DNA of 64,000 nucleotides from contig CAJQUW010007414.1 of assembly GCA_907163375.1 (NCBI GenBank), forward strand, positions 124,001 to 188,000, read 5' to 3'. The position numbers were made by a program, and so were the translations under genes. The notes under the pieces are model-generated. The model ran no database searches and had not been told where the DNA came from. It worked only from the letters and a program-made list of their open reading frames with translations. The DNA comes from Prostheceraeus crozeri. Taxonomy: Eukaryota; Platyhelminthes; Polycladida; Euryleptidae. This document shows, piece after piece, positions 1 to 11,100 of this stretch (position 1 is the stretch's first letter; the number at the start of each line of letters is the position of its first letter).

Positions 1-236
1 GTTCGATGAAACTGAATCACTCCATTAAAATTGAGGTACATTCCTGATAACTTCTTTTCTTTGCTACATAGCATTAATTGCTAAATTAGGCTTCACCAAT
101 CATTCAGTTAGTTCATATTGGTTATGTTCTGAAACTTTATGATGACAAAAGTTAACCTGCAACAAGTTTTCCGTCCAAGACAGACCTTACTAGGACAACT
201 AAGCTTCGGCCGATTTTACTGATATTTGGAGTAAAA

Positions 237-1004
237 GTAAAGTGGTTGAAAAATTCGCGCAAGTACTTTTTGCAGTCTGTACTTTTCTCAGAAATTTACG
301 TGACATGTCAGCTTTCAATAAATTAATTCAGTAGCTCCAGAGAATTCCGATAAATAGGACACTGGGTCAACACTCAATTGCTTACTAGGCCTATCGTCTA
401 TACCAGGTCCAGCACACTATCATCAATTTTTATCGGCTTTGTCACAACGCTAATCAAATTATCCACGCTACAACTGTTGTTATGGCTCATAGTCGATCAG
501 AAGAACATTTTGGAATCAAACTATTGAATTCTATTCAAGACTGGAGCCATTGGATGGCGATACCAAGTGTCTCATCAAACAAAACATCGAATTATTAACA
601 GGAGAATTTGCTTTTTCCAAGTAAAGTGGCTGAAAAATTCGCGCAAGTGCTTTTTACAGTCTGTATTTTTCACAGAATTTCATGTGATATGTCAGCTTTC
701 AATAAAATCATTCCGTAGCTCTAGGAAGTTCCGATAAACTGAACAACTGGTGATCACTTGATTGCTTACTGGGCCTTGACTATCGCCCATACCCGGTCCA
801 GCGCAAAATCATCGCTGTCTATCGCTTCTGTGTCAACGCTAATCAAATCATCCACAGCGCAGCTGTTGGGATGACTCACACTCGATCAGAAGACCTTCAT
901 GCAATCAATCTATTGAATTCTATTCATGACTGGCGCCGCTGAATTGCGTAGTGAAGTAGCGAGTGTCTTATAAAGCAGCAGATCACAGCATTGATAAGAC
1001 AATT
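237..1004 (+). repeat. Tandem duplication in the transposon leader, period 384 bp
   Basis: Copy 1 runs from about 237 to 620 and copy 2 from about 621 to 1004. Both start GTAAAGTGG and share long diverged blocks, for example AAATTCGCGCAAG, GATCAGAAGA and CTATTGAATTCTATTCA. Divergence is clear to the eye (roughly 15-20 per cent plus small indels), so the duplication is old. It lies directly upstream of the transposase start and may have doubled the promoter or leader region. Confidence 0.8.
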
Positions 1005-1031
1005 CATTTGTTTGGATACGAAACTGTGCCA

Positions 1032-2058
1032 ATGGGTGATATAGACAACGAAACCAGAGCCCAGGTCGTTGCACTACATGAGCATGCTGGTCTTTCAACA
1101 CGTGAGATTGCAGGCCCTGTCGGTGTAAGCCAATCATCCACAAGTCGCATCATTAGTCGGTACCGAAGCACAAATTCATACGAAAGTTACCGATTTCTCT
1201 GCGGATCTGAAAGAAAAACCGATGAAAGGGGCGATAGAGATCTGCTGAAGCTCTCCAGAGAAAATCCCCGTGCAACATCGAGCGACCTCTCTCATAAACT
1301 GAAAGATGATTATCACATTGACATCAGCCCATCAACTCTAAGAAAACGCTTAACAGAAAACGACAGACCAGCATATCGTCCATTGAAATGCCAGGTTCTG
1401 ACCGAAGACATGAAAAAAAGAAGACTTCCATGGTGTCGTGAATACAAGGACTGGACGCTGGATGATTGGCACAAAGTTATATTCAGCGACGAGACCTCGG
1501 TAGAGATACAGCCGGCAGCGTCGCAGCTCGTGAGGAGAAATTCCGGTGAAACTCCGACAAGAATGCACTTCAAGCCATCCTTCAGACACCCAGTGAAGTT
1601 GATGATTTGGTCATGCATCTCATTCCATGGAACTGGTCGTATTCACTTGGTTGAAGGTTCAATGAACTCTGATCAGTATGCACGCGTCATCTCTGGAAGA
1701 CTTCTTCCACAGATAAATGAGTGGTATTCGTCGTCTGAAAATTGTTGGTTTCAGCAAGATTTAGCGCCATGCAACACATCACGAAAAACGATGCAACTCT
1801 TGGATGAATCCGGCGTCAGAGTTCTCAAATGGCCTGGGAACTCTCCAGATCTATCGACCAATTGAGAACATCTGCGCCATCCTCAAGCGCAAAATTAGAA
1901 AAGAAACGTTGACAACAAAACAAGAACTGATCAACGCTTTGCTGCAAGAATGGGCAAGAGATGACGATCTGAAGAAAATGTTTCCCAACTTGATTGACTC
2001 AATGCCTTCCAGAATCAGGGAATGCATGAGAGTAAGAGGTGCTCCAATTCACTATTGA
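1032..2058 (+). pseudogene. Tc1-like DD34E transposase, frameshifted
   Basis: Cut-and-paste transposase of the Tc1 group. The likely start is the ATG at 1032 (MGDIDNETRAQVV); upstream in-frame sequence lacks family features. A helix-turn-helix region follows (STREIAGPVGVSQSSTSRI). The first catalytic Asp is in VIFSDET (about 1483-1503), the second in FQQDLAPCNTS (about 1750-1782), and the Glu is in RPIENICAILKR (about 1855-1890). A one-base indel near 1846-1858 puts PIEN in a different frame from NSPDL; correcting for it gives the DD34E spacing. FQQDLAPCN also departs from the usual FQQDNAPCH. The C-terminal part runs to a stop at 2056-2058. Identification as Tc1-like is firm, and the gene as read is non-functional. 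Confidence 0.9.
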
Positions 2059-2213
2059 TCATCTGAGATACTTGTTTGACATGTATTTTGTCGTCTTTCC
2101 CTTCTTTTATGTTTTTGTTAATGGTCAAATGCTAATCAACAGAATTGAATCGAACAATACTGTAGTTGTTTTTTATCATTTTTTTCGGAAAATTTAGAGG
2201 TGATTCAGTTTCA

Positions 2214-3109
2214 CACAATATTGTTGGAAATCCCACACAAAGTATAGATGAGATTCTTCTTGCAATGGTAGTTTCATGTTAATCACTTGAATGCTAATAA
2301 CTTCCTTTTCCTTACTAGGTGAAGCTGCTTTTGCCGTGAGTAGCAAACTAGCATGCTGGAAAGACTTGATTGAGAAGAAAGGATTACTTGGATCTTTAAT
2401 TAAACGAATCTTGTTGTCTACGAATACTTGAATGCTGACAAATTGTATCATAGATCACGATTTCTGGATATGTTTAGTCATGGTTCACATACAGAGTGTA
2501 TAACTTGCCAGAAAAATATAAATATCAATAAATATGCATAGTATTCCTTTGAAATTTTCGAAATAGTGCGACTTATTCGTGGCCTTGCCCATGTATGTGG
2601 TCGTTCTGCTCCGAACGCGTATGGGCTGTATTATGTGCAGTTGTTGACATTATCGATAGATCACGGGAGAACTAGTAGACGAGACTTTCCGCTGTGGGCT
2701 TCCGGAAAATGGGCTTTCCGCCAAGTAGATGAAACCTGCAAAAGGCGTCAGGGGACGTGCCCTTCCATTGGCATTGGAAATGCATTATTCCTCACGTGAT
2801 AGAGAAATTGTCGGACTCAAACACTACAGCAACGCAATATGATCCAATAAGCAGCAGTGTCGACAGAGCCATCAGAGCCTCTCATTGGTTAATCTCTGAA
2901 GATGTGAGGAAACCTACCGCCTACTCAGTCATGTGAATTTGAAATTAACCGATAACAAGGCATGAAATAATTATTCCTGCAACCATTAAAGCTATGGGGA
3001 ACTAGACACGGACAGTTAATCCATAGGATCATCAGAAATCAACTTTAGCCTACCAACCCTGCAGGCCTAATTCAATCGAAATCAACAAGTAAATTTGGTT
3101 GAGGCAAAA
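2214..3109. other. Unassigned non-coding stretch
   Basis: No gene recognised. A locally GC-richer patch at about 2570-2800 has an open plus-strand frame of 77 codons without any domain I recognise. It may be a piece of an unidentified repeat. The rest is AT-rich unique-looking sequence. Confidence 0.4.
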
Positions 3110-3412
3110 ATCTCTTTCGATGACTTAATCGATGTATGTGTAATACTACAACAAAAATAATAGACCCTTTCGTGCCCCATCTGAGCCAAGAGTAATGAGC
3201 CGCCACTGCTTCGAACACAAGTTTTGAATAATAATTCAACGAAACTTGAATAAATAATAAAAATAAGCCTACTTATATAACTTCCAGAGGTTCGATAACA
3301 TAGAGATGACTTCACCTTGCCTAAAATGAACAATGAAGATAGTTGTCAATAGACCATCGTTTAAGTTTTGTTAGATTCAATCATCCAATTCTTTTCACAG
3401 TGACAGTGATAT
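3110..3412 (+). repeat. Interspersed repeat family R1, copy 1
   Basis: Matches 6565-6861 in the same orientation at roughly 85 per cent by eye, with shared blocks such as AATTCAACGAAACTTGAATA, TTCACCTTGCCTAAAATGAA and GTCAATAGACCATCG. There is no coding potential and no obvious terminal repeats. Family unknown. Confidence 0.75.
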
Positions 3413-3435
3413 AGAGGAGAGCAAGGTATTATGGG

Positions 3436-3607
3436 ATTTTGCCACTGGAAATACATAGGATTGTGTTATCCTCTCTATTTCTGAAAAGCAAATGATCTGA
3501 TCCGGCAGACGCGAAGTTTTGCAGTAGGTTAGAGGTGTACTATGCTATGTGAAAGTTTTATGTACTACCTCGTTCCCTGCATAACTTCAAGCTAGCTCCC
3601 GGACTAT
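3436..3607 (-). repeat. Interspersed repeat family R2, copy 1 (3'-truncated)
   Basis: On the minus strand this begins ATAGTCCGGGAGCTAGC and continues through CGAGGTAGTACATAAAACTT and AGAGAGGATAACACAATCC. It is nearly identical to 32035-32293 and 45124-45383. It stops matching after CCAGTGGCAAAAT, so it lacks the last 80 or so bases present in the other two copies. The sharp, shared first base is what a mobile element end looks like. No coding frame. Confidence 0.8.
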
Positions 3608-3737
3608 AATCATTATCTATGGACACAGACGCAAGGTTCCAAATGTCATTTTCCAATACTATTCCTATTACATATTCCCATACTATTTATATTACATATT
3701 TCCTGAATAGAAGAGAATTTTCCATTTTCAAATCTTC

Positions 3738-4520
3738 GGGTGTTGTGGACCACCCCAGACCTGGAAACGGTCTGAAAAATCGGAGACCGGACCCAATTCA
3801 GAATGTCATACCGGACCGGTTATTTGAGAAACCTAGACCGGACCGGAATGATCAAAGCTGTACCGGACGGGACCGGTTTAGACAGCAAATTTAATTTGCT
3901 TATTGTGCATCTAATGAGTTGGTGTATTTGGTGATTAAGGGCTCACTGATTTATGAAATGATTGAAATGGCGCTCATCTAAACGTACAAATCGTTCGAAA
4001 TTTGATACAGCGAGTTTAATAGGACCGACGCATCTAACGCGCCAGTTCGATTAACATTCAATCACCTTGATAGGTTTATTTTGAATCACATCCCTTTGTT
4101 GAGGAAGATATAGGGATACTACATAATCAGTTCTCTGAGGATAACAAGCAATACATTTCTTCGGTCTCTTTCTTAAGAATTTCTACATGGAGTACTAATT
4201 TATTAAGGTATGTAATGATCGCTATATACTGTGTGCATTGTTGATGTCGGAATGTATGTTATGCATCGGTATGGATAAGTTCAGATTTACTTAGTTTGAA
4301 CAGAAGCAGTTTTCCTACCCGACCAAACGAATAAGTCAAGATGTCTTACTAAAAATGAGATAAAATCATGTACATGTATAAGATAATGCCGGTCTAAGAT
4401 CGGTCTGAAATTTTAGACCGCACAGGAGCAGAAAATAAATTTACAAACCGGCGCGACGACAATCTGGACCGGAAAATACCGGTACTGGACCGGCAGACCG
4501 GTTCCAAGTCTGCTGCACCT
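3738..4520. mobile_element. Non-autonomous hAT-like element with CCGG-rich ends
   Basis: The left end (GGGTGTTGTGG, then GACCTGGAAACGGTCTG) and the right end read in reverse (AGGTGCAGCAGACTTGGAAC, then CGGTCTG) form imperfect terminal inverted repeats. Just inside both ends lie clusters of GGACCGG and GACCGG words in both orientations (3773-3885 and 4391-4505). Clustered subterminal repeats are typical of hAT transposase binding sites. There is no transposase frame inside. I could not see a clean 8-bp target duplication, so the exact borders are approximate. Confidence 0.6.
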
Positions 4521-4571
4521 ATTAATATTTGTAAAAATGCGGCATTAGTCCTACTATGTCTTACAACAGTC

Positions 4572-4669
4572 ACATTTAAGATGCTCCCAACATATAGGAG
4601 CGACTAACTGTCTTCATTAGCGACATTTAAGATGCTCCCAACATATAGGAGCGACTAACTGTCTTCATT
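4572..4669 (+). repeat. Two-copy tandem repeat, period 51 bp
   Basis: ACATTTAAGATGCTCCCAAC followed by ATATAGGAGCGACTAACTG occurs at 4572 and again at 4623, essentially without differences, so the duplication is recent. It lies about 50 bp outside the hAT-like element. Confidence 0.9.
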
Positions 4670-6370
4670 GACCCGTCAACCGGCTTAGATTAGTGATGAG
4701 GGTGCATGCGCTTTTTGAAAAAAAAATCCGTGAATTTTCTCTAAACATTTTCATAAACTGAATTTGACCGAAAAAGTGATGCGGTACCCCTTAAAAGGAT
4801 GACAACAGTTGATATCAATTGTAGTTAATCTATTAACTGCATAATTTATTGTCTGATAACTGAATGAAGATAGATGCTTTTGTTATAACAGTTTTAAATT
4901 AAACCAAGTACGTCATATTTCCTCATCTCTATCAAATCATTAGTTAAACATTTGAAAGATAAAGTTAACGCTTGGAAGGAGTAATAAACGATGTCGACTT
5001 CGATAAAACTTTCGTTCAAGATCAAACATATCGAATTTTTTGTCAGAAATTGGTTTCCAAACCAATTTCCAGTATTTGGTTTTCAATCTACCAGCAAAAA
5101 AAGAAAGAGATAACAAATAACTATATCTAATAATAAGAACCATCCATGTCAACAAATTTCTTCGACTATTCAATCTGAAAATACAAATGATCATATAACA
5201 TTCTGAGCGTAATTCTCGAATTGAAGGATTTGGAATGTGCAAGGAAAGAGTCAGATAACACGCACGGCACACTTGTGATGCTGATAAGAAAATGTCATCA
5301 AATATAGTCTTATTACATGCACCTATAAACTTTGACATTAAGTAGTTGTTAGTAGTTTAGGACATTGACTTTAACACTACTTATCACATTAATTTTTCAA
5401 ATTCCCTGAATTTTCCCTGAAGCGTATACATGCTGAGTGATTAACCAGTTTAGATGAGTGGTTAACCGGCATAGTTTAAATTTTGACGAATAATTAGGCC
5501 TTCTTGGTATGCTGAAACATAATAATCAAAGGCTATGGTTGAGGATTATCGGTATGGGAGCCACAATTTATTTATTCCAAACAAAGTCACTGCTTAAAGC
5601 CCACTCATTACAGTTCAAACTGGTTATCTACCCCAATGTCTCAGCACTAGTTTGCTACCTCACTAAATGTTTACGTAAATACATTGCATGCTATAAAAAC
5701 ACGGACATGAAACAACTTATTGACTGTCAGTTTTGCACCTCGTGATAACAATTCAAATACATGCGTTTCCACTAACATACTGTAGGTGCGGCCTTCTCTC
5801 TAATAAAACGAACTAGGCCTATTGCTCCTATCACTCTTTTTCACCCGATGGCCGGACTTGCTAGGCTTCTTGTTGCCTACATCACTTTAATTTTCGGTAA
5901 CTCCTCAAAGCAACGTACTGCAACTTATTTTCCTGTTGGCTATGTTTGAGCTGGAGTAGAATAAGGGAAATTAATTTTTCTGTCAACTGTCAGATATTAC
6001 GGTGAATTTTTGGGGTGGCCCACCGTAAGTATACTTACAAAATCAACTGTTATGAGAAAATTGCAGCATCTTTCAGCCAACCGATTTTGCTTTCTCGAAG
6101 ATGATTGACTATACTAAATCTCCACAGCCAAAATCTCAAATGGTGATCAAGCGTGACTTACTCAGGCGAATAAAAAACACGTTTACAGCGCTCGAATTTC
6201 CGTAGAAAACATAATTTGTGGTAAACATTAAAATAAATTGATTGTTCACGCTGAAACACCGTATGTTCTTATTCACAATAGTTTCGTTCTCATGTATTCA
6301 AAAATTGATTATTAGGTTTGGAAAGTGTGGGTTACAGGGGGAGGTGGCCCATAACTCCTCGCTCTCCCTA
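4670..6370. other. Non-coding, no recognisable feature
   Basis: AT-rich unique-looking sequence. A 132-codon open frame on the minus strand (4940-5338) shows no domain, no splice context and random-looking composition, so I do not call it a gene. Confidence 0.4.
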
Positions 6371-7076
6371 TTTCTGCATTGTCACTGAAAGATTTTGAAA
6401 CTAGGAAGCTTGTACATCTTCAATGCAAAACGCGGCCGTATTAAAACCGCTTTAACAGACTCATGCTTACCTTGACAGTCCAAACTATCATGAGAAAAAA
6501 AGATAACAACACGCACTTTCTGAATCAAGAAGAAATTAGGTTTCATCTTTGGATATTCCAAACTTCTCTTTCCATGTTGGCCTCTGTGTAATATTTCAAC
6601 AATAATAATAGGCCCTATTGTGTCCCATCTGAGCCCATAGGCACGAGTCGCCACTGGTTAGAACATAAGTTTTGAATCATAATTCAACGAAACTTGAATA
6701 AATGATAAAACAAAGCCTACTTATGTAACTTCCGGAGGTTCGATAATATATAGATGATTTCACCTTGCCTAAAATGAATAATGAAGATCATTGTCAATAG
6801 ACCATCGCTGATGTTTTCTTGGATTCAATAATCCAATTCTTTCCACAGTAACAATGACATACGTGACGCATTTCTGCATTGTCACTGAAAAATTTTGAAG
6901 CTAGTAATCTAAAGCATCTTCAATGCAAAACGCGGCGGGTGTATTAGATGCGCTTTAACAGATTCTTACTTACCATGACAATTAAAATCATCCTGAGAAT
7001 AAAGATGATAGGGTATCATTTATGAATCAAGAAGAAATCAAATTTCATCTTTCGATATTTCAAACTTCTCTTTCCA
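6371..7076 (+). repeat. Tandem partial duplication, period 500 bp, enclosing R1 copy 2
   Basis: Bases 6371-6576 are repeated at 6871-7076, exactly 500 bases apart. Both copies begin TTTCTGCATTGTCACTGAAA and end near AAACTTCTCTTTCCA, with moderate divergence. The spacer contains the second R1 copy (6565-6861). R1 either inserted after a local duplication or is part of a larger unit repeated in tandem. Confidence 0.8.
6565..6861 (+). repeat. Interspersed repeat family R1, copy 2
   Basis: Same orientation as 3110-3412; see the shared blocks listed there. It lies between two direct copies of another sequence. Confidence 0.75.
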
Positions 7077-7934
7077 CGAGTAGTTCCCTATCTACTTTGC
7101 CGATTGTGTGATCACTTGATCTGTGATCACACATCTTTGCACAGATCACTTGATCTGGGCTACTTTTTTGGCCTGAACTATGAAGCCACGAAATGGCCAA
7201 GTCGAACTGATATTGATGAAAATGTCCAAGGAAATTAAAAATAAATTGCAGGAGCGCTCTAAGCAACAGCTATAGCCTATGCTTCTGGCAAAATTAAAAC
7301 CCGAAATCAAATGACTCTTCCATTTGAAAGTCTATTTAGGCCTTCCTCCACGAACTGACGGAGGCATTGATCTTCTACCAGAATGCCTCGGGTTCGCGTA
7401 TGGCGAAGGTAAGCCACTCACAGGGCTTCTAAATCACGACTTAGTGAAAGAACCAATGAGGGTTGTCCAAAACTATTGTAGCATTGTGCCATGGATGATA
7501 AATGAACGTGAAAAAAATTGTTCATTATTTTGGACCAATTTTTCATATTATTGGATCAGTAAATATTTAATTTGGTCTGATAATAATTTAAATGTTGTAG
7601 AACTGAGATTCCGCAGTTCAAGATCACCTGTGCCAGATTATGAGAATACCAAAAATATGCGCGTTTTGAGGGCACATCACTCAATCTGTATTAAAACAAT
7701 GACAAACGTTTTTTCCAATACACAATTCGATGAAGTAAGTCGCACATAAATCAGTCCATGACAAAGGAAGGTAAATAATCAGAAAACCCCACTGCCATGT
7801 AGGCTAATCATAGTGATGCATATGCGGAGATAGCATTACATGAAGTAGAGGAGTTATTATTATAAAAGCACTGTGTTTTGTGAGGCAGAGATACATGAAC
7901 TAGATGTCATAATATCCAAGTTTGTCATAATTCA
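7077..7934. other. Non-coding, no recognised gene
   Basis: A 141-codon open frame on the plus strand (7324-7749) has no recognisable domain. A block of about 28 bases, GCACTGTGTTTTGT(G/A)AGGC, recurs at about 7868 and 9940 and is probably a shred of an old repeat. Confidence 0.35.
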
Positions 7935-8133
7935 ATGAATGACGTTTTAACGTCACTTCTGCCCCATACTGGGGGGCTTGAACGGTGCTGACACAGTCAG
8001 ACTTTAATATGGAGCGTTGTGGTACTTTTAGTCCGGATGCCCTTCCTGCCGACTGCCAATGACACTTTCGGGGCTCGACCTCTTGATCGAAGGATCGCTA
8101 GGCCAAGCGCTTATCCACTGTGCCACGGAGACC
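7935..8133 (-). mobile_element. tRNA-derived SINE with GGAAGGGCATCCGG body
   Basis: Read on the minus strand from 8133, a tRNA-like head carries an A box (TGGCACAGTGGATAAGCGC) and a B box (GGTCGAGCCCC, 8070-8080) at the usual spacing for an internal RNA polymerase III promoter. The body contains GGAAGGGCATCCGG, a word I know from SINE and LINE tails in fish and molluscs. The 3' part ends near the palindrome GACGTTTTAACGTC (7941-7954). The head does not fold into a complete tRNA with a matched acceptor stem, so this is a SINE, not a tRNA gene. Confidence 0.75.
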
Positions 8134-11100
8134 ATTTGTCATTGTTCCATGATTGCTATGATTCTATGATGACAGACATCTACTCCAAAGAGTGTAATCA
8201 GAAAACAGATTATATAAGAAGTAACGACAAAAGCATATTACGAAACACAAACTATCAAAAAAAGAACCAAATACAACCAAATCTTCATAATTAACGTTCA
8301 TGATAATCGTTGAATTTTTAACAAAACACGCAATATTGAATGAGATGCCAAAGTTAGAGCGGAAATTTCATTTTAAATGAAAGGATTCTTCAAATCATTC
8401 ATCAACTCTCCTGCAACATCAGTAAATTGTGAGAAAGATTTCTTTAATTAGAAATGTCAAAACTTATGTTACAGGTAGGAAAAGTTTTTTTGATAATCAC
8501 CAAAACAAGAAATTGATTGATACAAAAAAAAAACAATGAAAAATAGGAATGCTTGGATGATTCTACTAAATTTCTTCCAACGACTACATGAGGTCACATT
8601 CTGATATTATTAAGGGATAAAACGCTAAAACCCTGTCAAAACATTAATTAGATGTCTTCCTTTTCATCTGAGGCGACGACTTGAGAAAGCAAAATATTGG
8701 TCAATACAAAACCAAATCGCCTGCACAGCTATTTTCAATTTTATTAGTGTTGAAACGGAATCGTCACTACTCTATACTCTATATGAAAGAATTTGCTGTC
8801 TCATAATTTTGTGTATTGAGATTTTAATTCCCTATCATTTGACAGCTTCACTAGCATGTCCAATGAAGGAATGACAATAACGGAGGATCGTCCATAGAGA
8901 AGTAAGGAAGATCATGAAACTACATTAATGGAAGGAGAACGACAACAAGCATGACGGGGGTTGTTGGCTGGTTGACATTTCACTACATTCTATAGATAAC
9001 ATATGTGGACAACAAGGACGACATAACTACAAGCGGCGATTATCTGACGACACAAGAGGATGAATGCCACGACTCACGTCATTTTAACAATAAAGTGCAA
9101 TTTCTATCAAATCGGACGGAACAAATGTCAATTGCTTCAAATGAAGATACTGTAGATTACGCATTCACATGCTTGCTACCAACTCCATGCATTTCCTCTC
9201 AAATCCTTTCCACGCTGTTTTCTATCAATCCTGCCTCCTCCCTGTGTAATCTTCTTCTTTCCCATCTAAAGTGAATCCTCCACTCCTCCAATAATCCTCC
9301 ACCTTTCAATTGAAGTCAAATTACAAAATTTTGAGTTCAGGTCTGAGAGTACGGGTAAATTTTTAGAGAAATGTAATTACTATGAGATTGAGCCACGCGA
9401 TCAATTAATTGTAATTATTTACTGTCGTAGCATAAAGATAATAGGATCAGTCAATAAAATCCTAAATGTATTTCCGGAATTATCCATTACTTTACATTGC
9501 GTTATCATCAAATGTTGAAATATTAAATAGCAATAAAAGCAATGTGACGTTTTGGCATGTTGTGGTTCAATCATAGTTAACCTGAACACAACGATATTGC
9601 AATTCATATGTCAAGACCGAACATCATTATGTCATTTCATCCTTATTAATTGTTATCAAGACTATCAAAAAACAACTGCAATTATTCATTATCACCATTT
9701 GAAGAATCTACATCTAATTCTTGCTGTTGGACTTTCGAATTTGACATTACACCTCGAAGTATTAGGCTACAAACAGCTCTACAAGTCGCATAATAGTTAG
9801 ACATCAGTTGGTTGGCAGCTGGGCGGTGAGTCGACCCGCTGCATGAATTTAGTTTCTGACGCAAGTTTATGCATCATAATTATGATGAATGAAAAGCCAT
9901 ACGAGACTAGATAGCAGAATAAAAACTGGAGCTCTATGAAAGCACTGTGTTTTGTAAGGCAGAGATAGTTAATAGGCCTTCTATTGCTCATTACTGTTGG
10001 AAACTCAGTTTGTGATTCAAATGTTTCGTATTTCAGAATAAAAATCAGTATATAATTATCTCTATGATGGTGACTGGTGACGGTGGTGCAAGTTAAGCAG
10101 TCAATCGAATAACTTCACTATCATTAGAAGGAAATCAATCAATTAATTGCAATTCGACTCTTGATAACCTTTGTCGAACGTCATTTCATTTGATGTCAGA
10201 GATCATCTGTCATAACATCTTCCCTCGACATCACCGTAGTTTGCCGTTCAAATTTCCCAGTTCCTCCTTTTTCTGAGAATATTTAACGCTTATTTCAGCT
10301 GCTTTGTAATACATAGTCGCTTTTGAAAACATAAAGTATTCTAAAACATAATCAATAGATCATAACTGTCGCACATCGAATAGAGCTACACAGCTTTCAA
10401 AAATCATCATTACTAATTGCTATTACCTAGCAGCTATATTAGTCGGAATGGCAGTGTTCTGTTAAGGCATCGCCAGTTATATAACCGAGAAATTCAGCTT
10501 ACTATGAAAATTGCGAAAACTGTTCATCACAGGTATTGCATATCCACATAACGACATTGATCAACTGTTGAGATCAACACTCTACTGAAAATAGGAAGGA
10601 TTTAGGATCAAGTCCGGATTTGTCTGAACTGTCCAAATAAATTCTACGATATGTTGCCTTTCTACTCAACCCTCTAACCTTCCATTTTAAGCCACCCTCC
10701 GTGCAGCACTACGCTTCTCTACAAACCCTTAACTCAAATCCTCTAGTTCTATTTCCAGAATAAATCTCGCATTCACTTGAATGTAAATACGGCTGAGAAT
10801 CTAACTGCCTGTGTGAAAGTGCGAGTAGACCATATATTTCTAACATTCGCCCTCATTCTCATAACCATTGGAAAACATTCATTTTCATGAGCTTTCAGAT
10901 TTTCAATCGCATTTCTCTCTAATTCACGTTACATGAAAACTGCACTGTAAAATGTCGGATATTGGGAGTGGCATTTGACGAGCCCATGAACTCTTGTCTG
11001 CGTCACAACATTGAAACTCACATCAGCTCGCCACTGAAATCCGGTCTGCAAAGATAGGGAAATATAAATAGCAACAGACACACCCTACAACTCCTGTTTA

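Larger units (their letters stand above)
7..2213 (+). mobile_element. Tc1-like (IS630-Tc1-mariner) transposon, inactive
   Basis: The matching ends are short inverted repeats: TGAAACTGAATCAC at 7-20 and its reverse complement at 2200-2213. Between them lies one transposase gene broken by a frameshift. The left end sits at the window edge, so the true terminus and its TA duplication may lie just outside. The leader contains a 384-bp tandem duplication, listed separately. Tc1 elements are usually 1.2-1.7 kb; this one is about 2.2 kb, and the duplication accounts for part of the excess. Confidence 0.85.

Noticed and set aside
4572-4669. Possible CRISPR-like direct repeats
   Set aside because: Only two adjacent units with almost no spacer, in animal DNA; a plain tandem duplication.
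4940-5338. 132-codon minus-strand open frame with hydrophobic stretches
   Set aside because: Composition follows the AT bias (Leu, Ile, Phe, Lys, Ser) and no partner exon or family was seen.
7324-7749. 141-codon plus-strand open frame
   Set aside because: No domain, no splice context, and the AT-rich half reads like random translation.
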